64,000 bases of DNA from Sphagnum compactum (Eukaryota > Bryophyta > Sphagnopsida > Sphagnales). Positions 54,070-64,000 of the stretch are shown here, piece by piece (positions within the stretch are counted from its first letter, which is position 1; the number at the start of each line of letters is the position of its first letter). The position numbers were made by a program, and so were the translations under genes. Location of the stretch: contig OZ234494.1 of NCBI GenBank assembly GCA_965153455.1, positions 3,038,001 through 3,102,000 on the forward strand, read 5' to 3'. A model generated the notes under the pieces. The model was given only the letters and a program-made list of their open reading frames with translations, did not search any database and was not told the DNA's origin.

Positions 54070-55930
54070 TAAATTCCATCTTGGTTGAGGCTGTGAGGTG
54101 GATGTTAGTTCCAACCCCTGCTAGGTGTGAAGGTACAATGTTGTTTTTTTTAATAATCAGGCTTCAACTTGAGCTTGATGGGCCATACTGCAGAAGTTTG
54201 GGTTGAGCAGCTGGAGCTTTCCCTTTTTCTTGGATCTTGTTCAGAACTCTAAAATCTGCTCTGGCCTGTCTTCTTCTCTATCCCACTTGTTTGATGCATT
54301 GTACATGGCAAATCATGTGGTCCCTTGATGCCAGAGTGTCTATGATGTGTGCTCTCTACTAAGGATCGTTTGATGTAATCAAAAGAGTGCAAGAAGTTGA
54401 AAGCAGTAATGATGAAAAGTCATATCACATGCTTGATCATGACTAAAGTTTTCTGCTTGTTTTGGTGTCCCTCTATCTGAATCTGAATTGGCTGCATGCT
54501 TCATTGTATCAACTGATGGGATCCCATCAGGAAATTGACACAATCCCAGTCTTGCCTCCCAACTTTTTTGTGTATGAACTCTACGTTTACATCTTGTCTG
54601 TCTGATTCAAGATCTGCTTTCAATGTGGTCTGTTGTATGAAGCTCATCCAGATGTAATGTCACCAAACTGATTGTCCTTTTCAGATGTAATTCTCTGCAT
54701 GTAATTCTCTGCTGTAATACTCAGAACAATTTTAGACAATCCTGCAACCATAGATCTAGTCTTTTGAATGGCATTTCCTGCTGAGTGCTAGGCAAGGTAT
54801 GTTGTATGGAAGTTTCTCTGTGAAGTGATGGGTACTGGCACACACACTTGACACAACTGTTGCTCGAGTTTTCAGTATGAACATCATTGTAAGAATGTTT
54901 TTGGGTCTCTTATGCTTGAGAGTGCACGGGCAGATTTTGTCTTCTGGAGACTGTTCTCAAAGTGGAGTGTACTAGGGTCTGCAGGATGTGATGGAATTGA
55001 TCATCCAAAAGAATGTGACAAAACTTCTAACCATAAAATTTGTGTACTGGATGACTTTCCTTGATAAATACATGTCAGATTATCTAAGAAACATTTCTTG
55101 AAAAATCTCTGTGATGGAGCAAGCTAGCATGGCTAAAATTGAGTATCCTACATAGTAGTGTGGAGAAGGGAAACTGGCCTGAGCTTGGATGATTCAGCAA
55201 AATATTGAGCTGCAATTTGCAGTGGTTGTCAACAAATTTCGTCAGCCTTCGACTCCTGACTCTGCCCAAGACCCTGGGGCCTGGAGTGTCTCTTCCTATA
55301 CTCGGAAGAAGCTTATCCAGCCAACATGGTTTTAGGGTTTAGGGTGGCACGATTGTTTAAAACAAAAAGCTTATTGATCAAAGTTATTTGTTACACAATG
55401 CTCAAGATCCAAAGTTGCTGGATTTTCCAAATTTTATGTCAATAGCAAGGAAACTATCATGGGTAGCAAGGAAACCCATTGAAGATGTTGATTTTCATTT
55501 TAATTTATTGAAAGGTAGAATGATTTATAGGCCAATGATTTAAAAAAAAACCATATACCTTCCTATTGAACATCCCAGAAGATTAGAAAATTCAACACCT
55601 AAAAATCACCCAGAAACTGTCTTAATTTCAACAAATTTTTAAAGCAAAAACCTCATTCAATCATAAGAAACATAAACCAGTCATTCAATTAGAAAATACC
55701 TCACTTTCATAATTGTACATTGTAGTCTTCCGGATCCTTGCAGTTGTGTGTTTTGTTTTGTGAAACCCTAAACCCTAAACGCTGTTATCTCACAAAACAA
55801 CACACACAGAAACTTAACACAATTTTTTACTCACCTCAAGACAGTACCCAGTCTGTAGCCAGAAAAGCACATATTTGTACACAAGCATACATAAAGACCA
55901 AACACTTCACAGTGGGGTGTAAATCGCAGT
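54070..55930. other. Intergenic stretch between eS31 and bS1c
   Basis: No gene recognised. Two short telomere-type tracts occur: TTTAGGGTTTAGGG at 55331-55345 and AAACCCTAAACCCTAAAC at 55763-55780. The right part probably contains the 3' end of the bS1c transcript. Confidence 0.45.
55763..55780 (-). repeat. Telomere-type repeat, two and a half units
   Basis: AAACCCTAAACCCTAAAC is the telomere repeat in CCCTAAA orientation, about 155 bases past the bS1c stop. Confidence 0.7.
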
Positions 55931-55934
55931 CTTC

Positions 55935-58900
55935 TCAGTCTTCTCCAATTGCAGATGGTACTTCTGCCAGATCCAATTCCTCCAAACCCAACTCATTGGC
56001 ACTTGCAGCCAAATCAGCTCTCAAAGCAAACCCACTCTGCAGGATAACTAACTAATTTTAAAATAAATAAACACAAGAGCCAAAGAAATAAAGTCCAAAG
56101 TAAGGATCTTTACCTTTAACTAGCAAAAAATTTTGAAGAATGATGAATGACACATATTTTGGGTCAGAGAACAAAAATTTCACCAAATTGCGATGAGCAT
56201 AAGGAATCAAACATTGGAGGGAGAATAAGCTTTACCTCTTGGTGTAACCGCAGCTCTTCTGCCTTGGCAGCTGCTTCTGCTTGTGCAACTCTCTGCCTAA
56301 AGGTTTTTGCCATTTCATCAGCCTGCAGTTTTTGAACATGGCATTTTAGTTTGCAATTTTGATGTCTTCACATGTTTTGTTCCATTCCAAACATCAAGTT
56401 CAAAGTGTGACCATCATCACCCTTCTGCATAAAAACTTGCAAATTCAGTGTCTCTTAAAAAGGTGCACTGGAGTGCTTAAAAAATGAAGGTGTAAATGCA
56501 GAGTTATGATGGAGAAGAGGAAAGCTCATTCACAACAACAGATGCAGAAGACAAACCCAAAACAAAAGTGGGGGCAAAGTGAGAGGAGACCTTCTCATAA
56601 ACAAGTGCAGGATTACGTAACATGTCGCCTGGTGTTGGCTCCAACTTCTTTGTAGATAGGCTTATGCGTCCCCTATCTTTATCCTGGCTCAGTATCATCA
56701 CCTGTGCCAAGTCCAGAATAGCTTTACATTTCAAACAAATATCACCCACTATCTGGATTCTGCTTAAACTTTGAGAGGGGCGTAAACTTGGGTTTGTCAG
56801 GAAGTCAAAGATTACATTAGACACAACACAAGAGAGTACATTTTTTACCTTGAGCTTATCACCAGGAGCAAGCACTGACTCAACTGTGGTGAGGCGATCA
56901 TGGCTGATTTGACTAATATGCAAAAGTCCACTTACTCCACCCATGTCAATAAAAGCGCCATACGGTTTTACAGTTTGCACAGTTCCAAGCACAACTGATC
57001 CAATACCAAACACGGATTGACTTTCTGCTAGTGCTTTCCTGTTGCTCAAAACTAAGCGTGTCTGCTCTTCATCAACCTCCAAAAACTTAAGCGGCAGCTC
57101 CTTGTCTACTAGTTCCTCTGGATCTTGTCTCTGCGATTTTTCAAAAAATCCAGTGAATTGCAAACTTAATGATTAGCAGCAAACTTCCTTTAAAGAAAGT
57201 CAAATTCTAGTCTGCAAAAAAATGGGTTTCAGGGAAAAAAAAGTTTCAGAAATTTGTTTTTCTGACCCTAAATTCCTTGAATAATCCATCATTTCTTCTC
57301 AAATTGTAGTCCTATAAATTGAACAAAAAAGATGAATGAACCCCAAAAGATTTGAGTTGGGGAAGCACAAAATACTATACCGCTGAAATTTGAGAGAATG
57401 GAACAAAACCTCGAAGACCTTCCACTTGTACCACAAGTCCTCCCTTGTTAGCCAACACAACCTGCGCTTTGCCCTAAAATTAATCAAAACCCTAAAAAGT
57501 CTTCGCGGCTATCATGTAACCAACCCTCTTCAAATGGCACAATGGTGTTAAGGTTTTCCAAAGATGTAGAAGCCAGAAAAATTTCTTCCAACAAAACACA
57601 CCCATTTCAGCATACAATAATGCAGAATGCTTGCTGACAGTTCTTTTTCTCGAAAAGTGCTTAAACCTGGAAGTGAAATTCTGGTTAATGCCTATGAAAA
57701 TTCCCAAGAAGGGAGAAGAAATTGTTAGAATGAAAAATTAGGGTCAAGCTCTCTCTCTCTCTTACCTTACCACGAATAACGACATCGTCACTTTGAAGCT
57801 GACGGCAACGCTCCCATGACAAATCATACTGCAACTTGCGCAAGCTCAAGATCATACGACCATTATCATCATCTTCTCTCAGAATAAGGAATTCCTCCTC
57901 AATGCCTGGCATTAACCCCACTTCTTCCAAACTCTTGAGTTTGAATATGCATGCCTCTTGCAATGGCAGGTGTGCAGGTGCCTTTGCCCCTATGTCGATC
58001 AATGCTCCGTTATAGTCCACCTTAAATACTATGCCTTTCACCTATGATCATTACAACCACCAAACACTTAGTAAAGGACAGACAACATCATGGAAAGCTC
58101 AAGAAAAAATAAAATCCCCTCTCTCTCTCCTAATGCACAATTCAAGATTGCAAAATTACCCAAGATTAGAAAAGCTTCAATCGGATTTGCACAATTCAAT
58201 CAAATTGCTCCTAATGGACAATTCAAGATTGCAGAATTGCAAGATTAGAAAATGGCTTCAACTAGATTCACCCGATTGAAGATTGCCCAAATTGCAAGAT
58301 TAGAGAATTTCTTCAACTAGATCTGCAAATAGATGAGATGGGTATGTGCCAATTTTGCCATACAAATTCAGCATAGCTAAAGGAGCTGGAAAATAAAGAA
58401 GATATTCAACTGAGTGTAATATATAAGAGGGAAAGAAATAATTGTATTACCAAATCACCAACTTCAAAGCTGAAATCATACTTGGAGAGTGCATCAGAAA
58501 ATTCCTCATAAGTGAAAGACACCCCATCTAATGGATTTGTCAAAGCTCGCTGCCATCGCTCTTCTGCTTCAACCTGAAAAACTCAAAAAACCCAAAACAC
58601 AGGCAAAAACCCAAATCCCCCCGCCCCCTGCCCCCACTCACTAAGCAAGCCTCCAAAACATGGGCCTACGTGAGAGACCAAGAAAATGGGGACGGGTGAG
58701 AGAGAGAGAGAGAGAGAAAGAATCTGCTGAAGCTAGAATCATCCACAAGTACAAAAATCCAGCAGCAGCAAAAGGGGAAAACAGCCATGCAGCTAATTGA
58801 AGCGCACTTACCAAAAGGCTATCCTTGGCCCTAGGTCCAGCCAATGCTGCAGCAACAACACAGTAATGTAATCTGGAAACACCGCGAGCACTACTGCTGC

Positions 58901-59129
58901 TTGTTGCCCCTCCTGCAAAGTTATTACCATAATAGTCCTCTCTCGCTTTATTGTTGTTACCCTGGAATCTACTGCTATTGTTGTTGGCGCTGCCGCTCAG
59001 CCACCATCCCACACACAACAATGGCTTTGCAATTGAACCCACAACACTTGTATGATTATTACACCACATCTGCTGACTAGCTTCCCTACAAGCTCCAAAA
59101 CATACTAAATTGGGTGCAACTGCCGCCAT
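55935..59129 (-). CDS. RPS1: Plastid small-subunit ribosomal protein bS1c
   Basis: Eight exons: 58812-59129, 58451-58573, 57766-58041, 57381-57461, 56849-57130, 56591-56701, 56236-56322 and 55935-56036, all in phase, giving 459 aa. Residues 1 to about 90 are rich in Ser, Ala and Asn with few acids, as in a chloroplast transit peptide. Three S1 RNA-binding domains follow, at about 146-215 ([18 protein letters not shown]), 233-301 ([20 protein letters not shown]) and 318-386 ([20 protein letters not shown]). A coiled C-terminal tail begins near 398 ([17 protein letters not shown]). [15 protein letters not shown] and [15 protein letters not shown] match plastid S1. The protein helps plastid 30S subunits capture mRNA. 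It is longer than the usual 410-420 aa, mostly at the leader. Exon 6 has an unusual donor (AAG|GTCTCC). Confidence 0.94.
58130..58330. repeat. Degenerate 75-80 bp tandem repeat in bS1c intron 2
   Basis: CAAGATTAGAAAATGGCTTC and TCAACTAGAT-like phrases with ATTCAAGATTGCA recur about three times in the intron between exons 2 and 3. Confidence 0.65.
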
Positions 59130-59760
59130 CTCCAGCTCTCAAAACCGCCCCCCCCCGCTGTCTGTGTGTCTGTCTCACACACACAGACTCTCTCTCTCTC
59201 TCTCAGAGAAAGTAAAAGGCACCTGTCGTCTTCTTTCTTCTTCTTCGTCACCCACAGAAGAAGGCAAACAACAATCACAAACTTGAAGGGATCTCTACTA
59301 CAGTCCTTTCTTCTTCTTCTTTTTCTTCTTCTTCTTCTTCTTCTTCACCAGCAGGAAACAAAGTTTTGCAACCATAACATGTCCTTGTTCTTGTTCTTGT
59401 TCTTCTCCTTCACCCCCGCAAAAATAGAGAAACAAAACATCACAAGTTGAACATCTTACAATCCCCCTTTATTCTTCTTCTTCTTCTTCTTCAACAACAA
59501 CAACAACAAGAAGTCATCAGAGATGAAGAAGTTTTGCAACCACAACAACAAGTACCTCTTTACTTCTTCACCCTACCGAGAAAAAGGAAACAACTTGACA
59601 ACTTGAAAAAAAAAAAGAAGATCTACAATCCCATCTCCTTTCTTCTACTTCTTCTTCTTCACACCCAATTTTAAGAAATTGGTGATATCAATAACAAATC
59701 CTACCACGCTTGGTTGAAGCAAAACACACACACACACACACACACACCCACAACAAACAC
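59130..59760 (-). promoter_or_regulatory. Simple-sequence upstream region of bS1c
   Basis: Pyrimidine-rich on the + strand: TC run at 59189-59205, CTT runs near 59300-59345, 59470-59490 and 59650-59660, then (CAA)n and (AC)n at 59724-59748. TTTTGCAACCA and the surrounding CTTCTTC phrases recur near 59362 and 59531, suggesting a duplicated block. It is the only candidate leader or promoter for bS1c. No TATA box is clear. Confidence 0.4.
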
Positions 59761-59829
59761 ACATACATTTGTGTGTTCTCAATCCTATCCACTTTTCCAA
59801 TTAGTTTTCCCTTCCCTTTTTTTGGGGGA

Positions 59830-60470
59830 AAAATTACACTTCCTTTTGGGAATGGCCTATCCCATGGATGTCAACATAGGATGATGGCCCATCACCCCAT
59901 TGAATTCTACATGACTTGGGTACGTTTGTGAAAAACATTGATGATGAATAATAACATGTGAATATTTTAAAATTTCAATGAACTTTTGTCGAAAATTCAG
60001 AATTTTATTTTTTTATGTCAAAATTAATTTTTCAAAATAAAAAATAAATATTTGACAATAAAATGCTGAGCATGAAAAGATACTACAATATAACCTTGGT
60101 GGTAGGGGATGGGTAATTTAAAAGACTCTTAGCTTCTTGGGATGGTATATCCAATGGATGTATGTGAACTTGGGTTGGCCCATCACTCATTTCCTAAAGA
60201 CATCCCTTAGGAGATGGCCTTAAGGATGGATGGCATTTGGGATGAATAATGTCTCAAACACTTGTAGACTTGGTAGCGGGGAGTTGACAACTTTTAAGAA
60301 CACCTCATGTATGCCTATCCCAATGGATGTGCATTAACATGGCATGATTTCCTAAAGACATCCTTAGGATGGCCTTTAAGATGGATGTCCCAAATCCTTA
60401 TAACCTTGGTAGTATGGGGTGGACAACTTTAAGAAAACCTCATTCATGCCTATCCCCATGGATATTGAAT
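59830..60470. repeat. Imperfect repeats of about 150 bp
   Basis: GGCCTATCCCATGGATGT-like phrases, TTTCCTAAAGACATCC and AACCTTGGTAGTATGGGGTG recur three times in the same order between 59830 and 60470. Confidence 0.6.
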
Positions 60471-62080
60471 TCCAAAAAGGCCATGAAAGGAGTGGGCTTG
60501 GGCTTGAGGTTTATTAGAGTAGAATATTTTCAATCCTGGGTCCTAAGACACGGAATATTGGCCTCGGGGCAAACCCCATGAGATTCCCTTGGACATGGGG
60601 CTAAACATCTTACAAATTATGTTAATGTCATGTCCTTCACCTTGCATGGTTTTGTCTTGGGCCTTTGGTAACTCGGGGTCAATGGGAACAAGTATTGGGA
60701 ATGAACGTATAATTTTATTCCACATTTATACATGTATGAAATAATACATCCACAATGGTCATCCAATAAGGCATGGTAACATTATGAAATTTAATGATGG
60801 CTTGAGACATGCAACAAGAAAGCTTTTTGGCCTAGAGTGTTGGCATATATGTTCCATACTCCCTCTTATCCTATTGGGGGGGGAGGGGGATTGCCACATC
60901 CAATGCCCCCCATACCTTGAAAGCATTTTGCCCCAACCCCATGACACCCCATGACCCCAAGCCACGATGTGCCAAAGAGGCCATGAAATGAATGGGCTTG
61001 AGCTTTAAAATAAAATATGCCTTGTCCAATGGTCCCATGATAGGGAATATTGGCTAGGGCTTGGGGGTGGATTATCACATCCAAGCCCCTAGGTACCTTA
61101 ACCCTATCATGGCATGGGGCCATTATGTCATGGGTGCCATGCCACCACTTCCTAAACTTCGGGCGACTTGTTTGGGCTCCTAGGTAGCCTAAGGTCTTTG
61201 CCTTAAACCACACCTATGGAATTAATAATCGACCTACTAGATACACCTTGGAACCCTAGGTAGCCTAAGGTCATTTTGTTCAATGCCCCATGCCACAATG
61301 TCTTGTACCCCAAGCCACATTGTCCTAGCTCCCATGCAATTTAAATTTTTTTTTGTGTTAAGCCATATATAGAATTCCAACACAAGGTGAACCATAAAAT
61401 TGCCCAAACCTATAGCCAAAAAATCTTTTAGGCTTTGACCCTTGGATAACCTAAGGTCTTTGCTTTGGGCTTCATATATGGAATTATAATTAAACTATTA
61501 CACCTTGGAACCTTAGGCAGCCTAAGGTCATTTTGTTCAGGGCCCCATGCTACCATGTTTTGCACCTAGTTGGGATAAATCCTTTCGAGGTTGGTGGGAT
61601 ACATGATGCTTATTTCACCACCTTTGTCTTTGTTGCACAACAACAAAACTCTTGAATTCTTATGCACATTTTTGACAAGTTTTAAAACATGTACACTTTG
61701 AATTATGTTGATGTTGAAGCTTTGAATGAATTTGTTTCAAACAATTAATAAATTTTATAAAATGATTTCATTTATATGTTAAGTATGATGTTAAGTATTT
61801 AATGATTGTAGTCAAATGTCAAAATAATAAACTATCATATAATTATGCATGGTAAAAAATTAAAAATTAATGTAATGTGGATAAAAAATGTTATACCCCC
61901 ATAAAAAATACATGTTTACATTACGTACTTCTTAAAACATACGAGGAATGTTTTTTTTAATAGTACTTCAAAGACAACTCTATTAATTATGATAAAATCA
62001 TATCATGTGTTCTTGTTTGACTTCAACAAAAATATTATCACAACCCTAGCCTTGAATTCACGATTAAAGCCAAAGGCATG
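60471..62080. other. Gene-free stretch with CCCATGCC-rich repeats
   Basis: CCTTGGAACCCTAGGTAGCC and TAAGGTCATTTTGTTCA recur at 61246 and 61505. CTAAGGTCTTTG plus a TATGGAATTA phrase recur at 61190 and 61450, giving a repeat unit of about 258 bases. Open frames here have no motifs. Confidence 0.5.
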
Positions 62081-62087
62081 AAAACGC

Positions 62088-63398
62088 CTACAGTTGACGC
62101 CCCATGAATTTCCCACTCCATCCAATAGCTTGACGAGCAAAAGTGTATGCACTTTGTAATCGAACATATGGTGCATAATCATTTCTTCCATGAACTTCTG
62201 CTGCAAATGCTAAGATGTGAAAGCGACACCAATACAAAAACCTGTTTAATGCACATGATATAGTACCAAAAGGCCCACCCAATGCGCTCTCTAGGCCTCC
62301 AATCCGGAATAAATCCAACTCACTATAAAGTCAACGTCCATCAATCACCATCTCTATATGGACAGTAACCTCAACCCTGATGCCTAAAATGCGTCTACTC
62401 AATACATCTTTTGTCATTGCTACCCAACGCTCCATCAAATCCTGGAGCTGGCTTCGCCTAGTACGCATTGTGCGCATAGTAGCTGGCATGTCATTTAACA
62501 TTTGCCTCTGTATCACAGAAAGAATATCATGACACAACACCTGATAAACCTTGACCTTAATTATATGTGAGTCAATAATTGGTCTAAAGTCCAAAGACCC
62601 ATAGCCTTGCACATTGCACATCTCGTGCACAGTGCTTTCCTTGAACCTCCGCGCCTCGCATTGCATTTCACTAAATTTGTAAAGCTGCAATCCACCTATA
62701 GGAAATTGGACCCCATAATCAAACATATTTTTCTTTGTTGGAACAGAAGAACCCATCTCTGCACGATATCGTTGTATGAAACGATCAATCATGGGCTCTG
62801 CATCCGGAATCTCCCATTTCATCCCAAAGAATGAAACCCGACATACTCTGGCACCTAAAGAGTGTAGAGCATCTGACATGGCCGAAATATGAACATTAAC
62901 TTGGTTCCGTGATAGTGTTAAACTATCAGGACTACAAGTTAATGTCATACCGAAATCCCGGCGCAAAATATTCACCAAATCGTCTTTGAATGCAGCCCTC
63001 TCATGCTCATCACTCCCAGCATACACCTCCACCACTATGGGGTCGGAAATCACGTGAAACCAATCATGAAACTCTGGAAGATCCCTCACCGACACCTTCC
63101 GATTCGCCGGGCGAGCCATAATCCTAAACAATGCTGGTAAATCCCTGGTAAGCATCTTGAAACAAGCTGCATCAAGATCTATATACTTTGGATCATTGAT
63201 CTCCAGATATTCTAATAAATTAGTGCAAGGTCCACTGAGAGGCAGAAACCGAACAAGGGGAGCAGGTATTGCACTAGCGAGGGGTGTACGAGTATACAAA
63301 CGCCTCAAAGTGGAAGTCGGGTGGACAGAAATATTTGACGCATGCGTCTGTGTTATAATATGCTCTGCAAGACGACTGATAATATTAACAAGAGGCAT
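62088..63398 (-). pseudogene. Unrecognised intronless gene with one in-frame TGA
   Basis: A 355-codon frame starts at ATG 63396-63398, with a stop five codons upstream, and ends at TGA 62331-62333. The same frame then stays open for another 81 codons to 62088, so 437 codons are interrupted by a single stop. Composition is more balanced than the AT-rich flanks and residues are well mixed, as in a true protein. Segments such as DLPEFHDWFHVISDP, VCRVSFFGMKWEIPDAEP and, past the stop, DLFRIGGLESALGG look globular. There is no signal peptide, membrane segment or zinc motif. I recognise no family. Absence of introns and the flanking repeats suggest a mobile element or a captured foreign gene. TGG to TGA is the simplest explanation of the stop; a readthrough or annotation issue remains possible. 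Confidence 0.6.
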
Positions 63399-63412
63399 AT
63401 TGTAAAAAATCT

Positions 63413-63705
63413 ACAAAAGCCAAATCTCAAATCCACCAAATGCCAAATATATTTACAAAACCAAATCTTAAATCTATCAAATGCCAAACTCAAATCTATC
63501 AAATGCCAAATATACAAAAAATGTACAACTATCAAAATGCAAAGTCTTTCAAATGACAACTATCTCCATACATCAAATGCAAAATATCTCAAATGACAAC
63601 TATCAATGTACACTAAATGCCAAATGTAAAAAATGTACCACTACCAAATGCAAACTATATCAAATGACAACTATCAATGTACACCAAATGCCAAATGTCA
63701 AACTT
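63413..63705. repeat. CAAATGCCAAAT-type tandem repeats
   Basis: Short imperfect units of ATCAAATGCCAAAT and TCAAATGACAACTATC, joined into a longer unit with AATGTACACCAAATGCC that occurs at about 63592-63640 and 63660-63703. They lie immediately upstream of the unrecognised reading frame. Confidence 0.75.
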
Positions 63706-64000
63706 TATTTTTTTCTACTCTAGAAACCTTCTACCTTCGTCTTCTTTTTTTTTCTCACTCGACATACCAGCTGTTTTCTATTTTTTTTTTGTAGCGCTGG
63801 GAGCACCTTTCTCTCCTTTCTCTAATGCACTAAGCCTTGATTTTTTTGACTCACTTTACCCACTTCTCTATGCAAAAAATCTCTTGTTGCAACCCCACTT
63901 TGTCCAAGTGTGGGGGTGAAGCCCAACATTTGGAAAAGTTGGAGGTTTGGAGTCCTCCGGGACTCCCGAATGTTCAGAGCTCGACAGCAAGGCCGAAAAC
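63706..64000. other. Window end: T-runs, then a structured G+C-rich segment
   Basis: After T-rich DNA, composition shifts near 63890. GGAGTCCTCCGGGACTCC (about 63949-63966) is a small palindrome and CCAAC-N10-GTTGG lies just before it. This may be the edge of another element, cut by the window end. Confidence 0.3.

Overview
The window is nuclear DNA of a land plant. The protein genes are split by introns with ordinary plant splice sites. One encodes a plastid ribosomal protein with a transit-peptide-like leader, one belongs to the plant CURLY FLAG LEAF1 (CFL1) WW family, and telomere-type TTTAGGG repeats occur in several places. Non-coding DNA is very AT-rich, full of homopolymers, microsatellites and decayed transposons. 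The species cannot be fixed from the sequence.

Layout. 1-2.5 kb: a leader-like region and a single-exon gene for an F-box-like protein with XPA-like repeats (+). 6.7-7.8 kb: a two-exon CFL1-like WW protein (-), with two copies of a stem-loop just past its stop and a long simple-sequence upstream region. 9-26.5 kb: no gene seen; a hairpin, minisatellites, a three-copy dispersed repeat and tandem duplications. 26.58-29.48 kb: a CACTA-type element with ATT target duplications, which itself contains a 270-bp element with 8-bp target duplications. 32.3-32.85 kb: a broken Ty3/Gypsy gag. 34.8-35.2 kb: a broken GT47 exostosin-type exon. 36.1-40.8 kb: a complete 12-exon PP2A catalytic subunit gene (-, 313 aa). 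45.85-49.75 kb: a decayed but fully bounded PIF/Harbinger element with TAA target duplications and relics of both its genes. 50.8-52.7 kb: a tandem array leading into the promoter of the ubiquitin-eS31 gene (+, 52.85-53.85 kb). 55.9-59.1 kb: the 8-exon plastid ribosomal protein bS1c gene (-). 62.1-63.4 kb: an unrecognised 436-codon reading frame interrupted by one in-frame TGA.

The complete genes are not a pathway cluster. Two are translation genes (cytosolic eS31 and plastid bS1), one is a signalling phosphatase, and two are regulatory proteins (F-box-like and CFL1-like).

The most striking feature lies upstream of eS31. About nine tandem units of mostly 231 bp lead into the promoter. The units nearest the gene clearly repeat the promoter layout: a TATA-like A/T core, a short purine/GC stretch, then a telo-box (AACCCTAA). 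The array therefore looks like an amplified core promoter whose outer copies have decayed.
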